In this document: positions 24,611 to 24,715 of the stretch, piece by piece | Layout of the letters: every line of letters begins with the position of its first letter | How positions within the stretch are numbered: the stretch's first letter is position 1 | NCBI GenBank assembly: GCA_017849315.1 | Contig: JAFIHQ010000077.1 | Coordinates: 1-24,715, forward strand | Length of the DNA: 24,715 nucleotides | Source of the DNA: Treponema sp. | GTDB lineage: Bacteria; Spirochaetota; Spirochaetia; Treponematales; Rectinemataceae | Direction: 5' to 3' | Notes under the pieces: generated by a model | What the model saw: the letters and a program-made list of their open reading frames with translations, nothing else | Databases searched by the model: none | What the model was told of the DNA's origin: nothing | Program-made: the position numbers and the translations under genes

Positions 24611-24715
24611 TCACAATGATTTATAGATCTCATCGCCCATGGGAGGCTTTACAAAAAGCACGGGGCAGCGGGAGTTTCTGATCACTTCCCGGTTTGCTTC
24701 TGCAATGACATCGCG
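24611..24715 (-). CDS. C-terminal end of a gene, possibly UspA-like (partial)
   Basis: On the minus strand the frame is open from the right edge to a TGA at 24613-24611, giving the last 34 residues. The readable sequence has ANREVIRNSRCPVLFVKPP, resembling the final helix and strand of universal stress proteins (a helix ending in [RH]xxCPVLxV). The sequence beyond it (MGDEIYKSL) is not diagnostic. The frame is coding-like but short, so both gene reality and family are tentative. It is convergent with the transporter operon and probably unrelated to it. Confidence 0.4.
   Translation of the reverse strand, partial: RDVIAEANREVIRNSRCPVLFVKPPMGDEIYKSL

Overview
The window reads as one functional neighbourhood: a peptidoglycan (murein sugar) salvage locus. 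GC is moderate and genes are tightly packed with many ATGA overlaps. The two solute-binding proteins have cleavable signal peptides ending just before Gln and no lipobox cysteine, which fits a diderm with a periplasm. The EtfBA/lactate-dehydrogenase pair suggests an anaerobic or fermentative lifestyle. My best guess is a member of the Spirochaetota, but this rests on signal-peptide style and gene content only, with no marker gene in view, so it is low confidence.

Layout. 1-976: an unrecognised 166-residue gene touching the left edge and a short remnant resembling the AroM family C-terminus. 977-9835 (+): anmK (anhydro-MurNAc kinase), a complete Dpp/Opp-type ABC transporter (binding protein, two permeases, two ATPases) behind a perfect-consensus sigma70 promoter, a GNAT acetyltransferase and a beta-lactamase-fold serine hydrolase without signal peptide. 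9792-13396 (-): a GlcD/LctD-type FAD dehydrogenase and an EtfB-EtfA fusion, translationally coupled. 13397-13706: divergent control region. 13707-15567 (+): murQ (MurNAc-6-P etherase) and an RpiR/MurR-type regulator. 15589-16614 (-): a tandem-GNAT protein. 16723-24403 (+): two-domain nagZ followed by a second complete Opp-type ABC transporter whose binding protein and last ATPase look like the oligosaccharide-importing branch. 24611-24715 (-): the C-terminal end of a further gene, perhaps UspA-like.

How it may work. Muropeptides or their disaccharides would be imported by the two ABC systems, in place of the AmpG permease or MurP PTS of the classical pathways. They would be trimmed by the serine hydrolase (candidate amidase) and split by NagZ. 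Anhydro-MurNAc would be phosphorylated by AnmK to MurNAc-6-P, and MurQ would cleave this to GlcNAc-6-P plus D-lactate. The genes placed back to back with murQ encode an apparent D-lactate dehydrogenase/Etf complex of the LctBCD kind, which would oxidise exactly that D-lactate. No nagA, nagB, GlcNAc kinase or LD-carboxypeptidase is present in the window. The RpiR protein is the obvious local regulator, and TGAAA-N5-TTTCA-like inverted repeats stand upstream of murQ and around the promoter of the first transporter.

The most interesting hypothesis is the genetic coupling of MurNAc ether cleavage to an Etf-dependent D-lactate dehydrogenase, with EtfB and EtfA fused in one chain.
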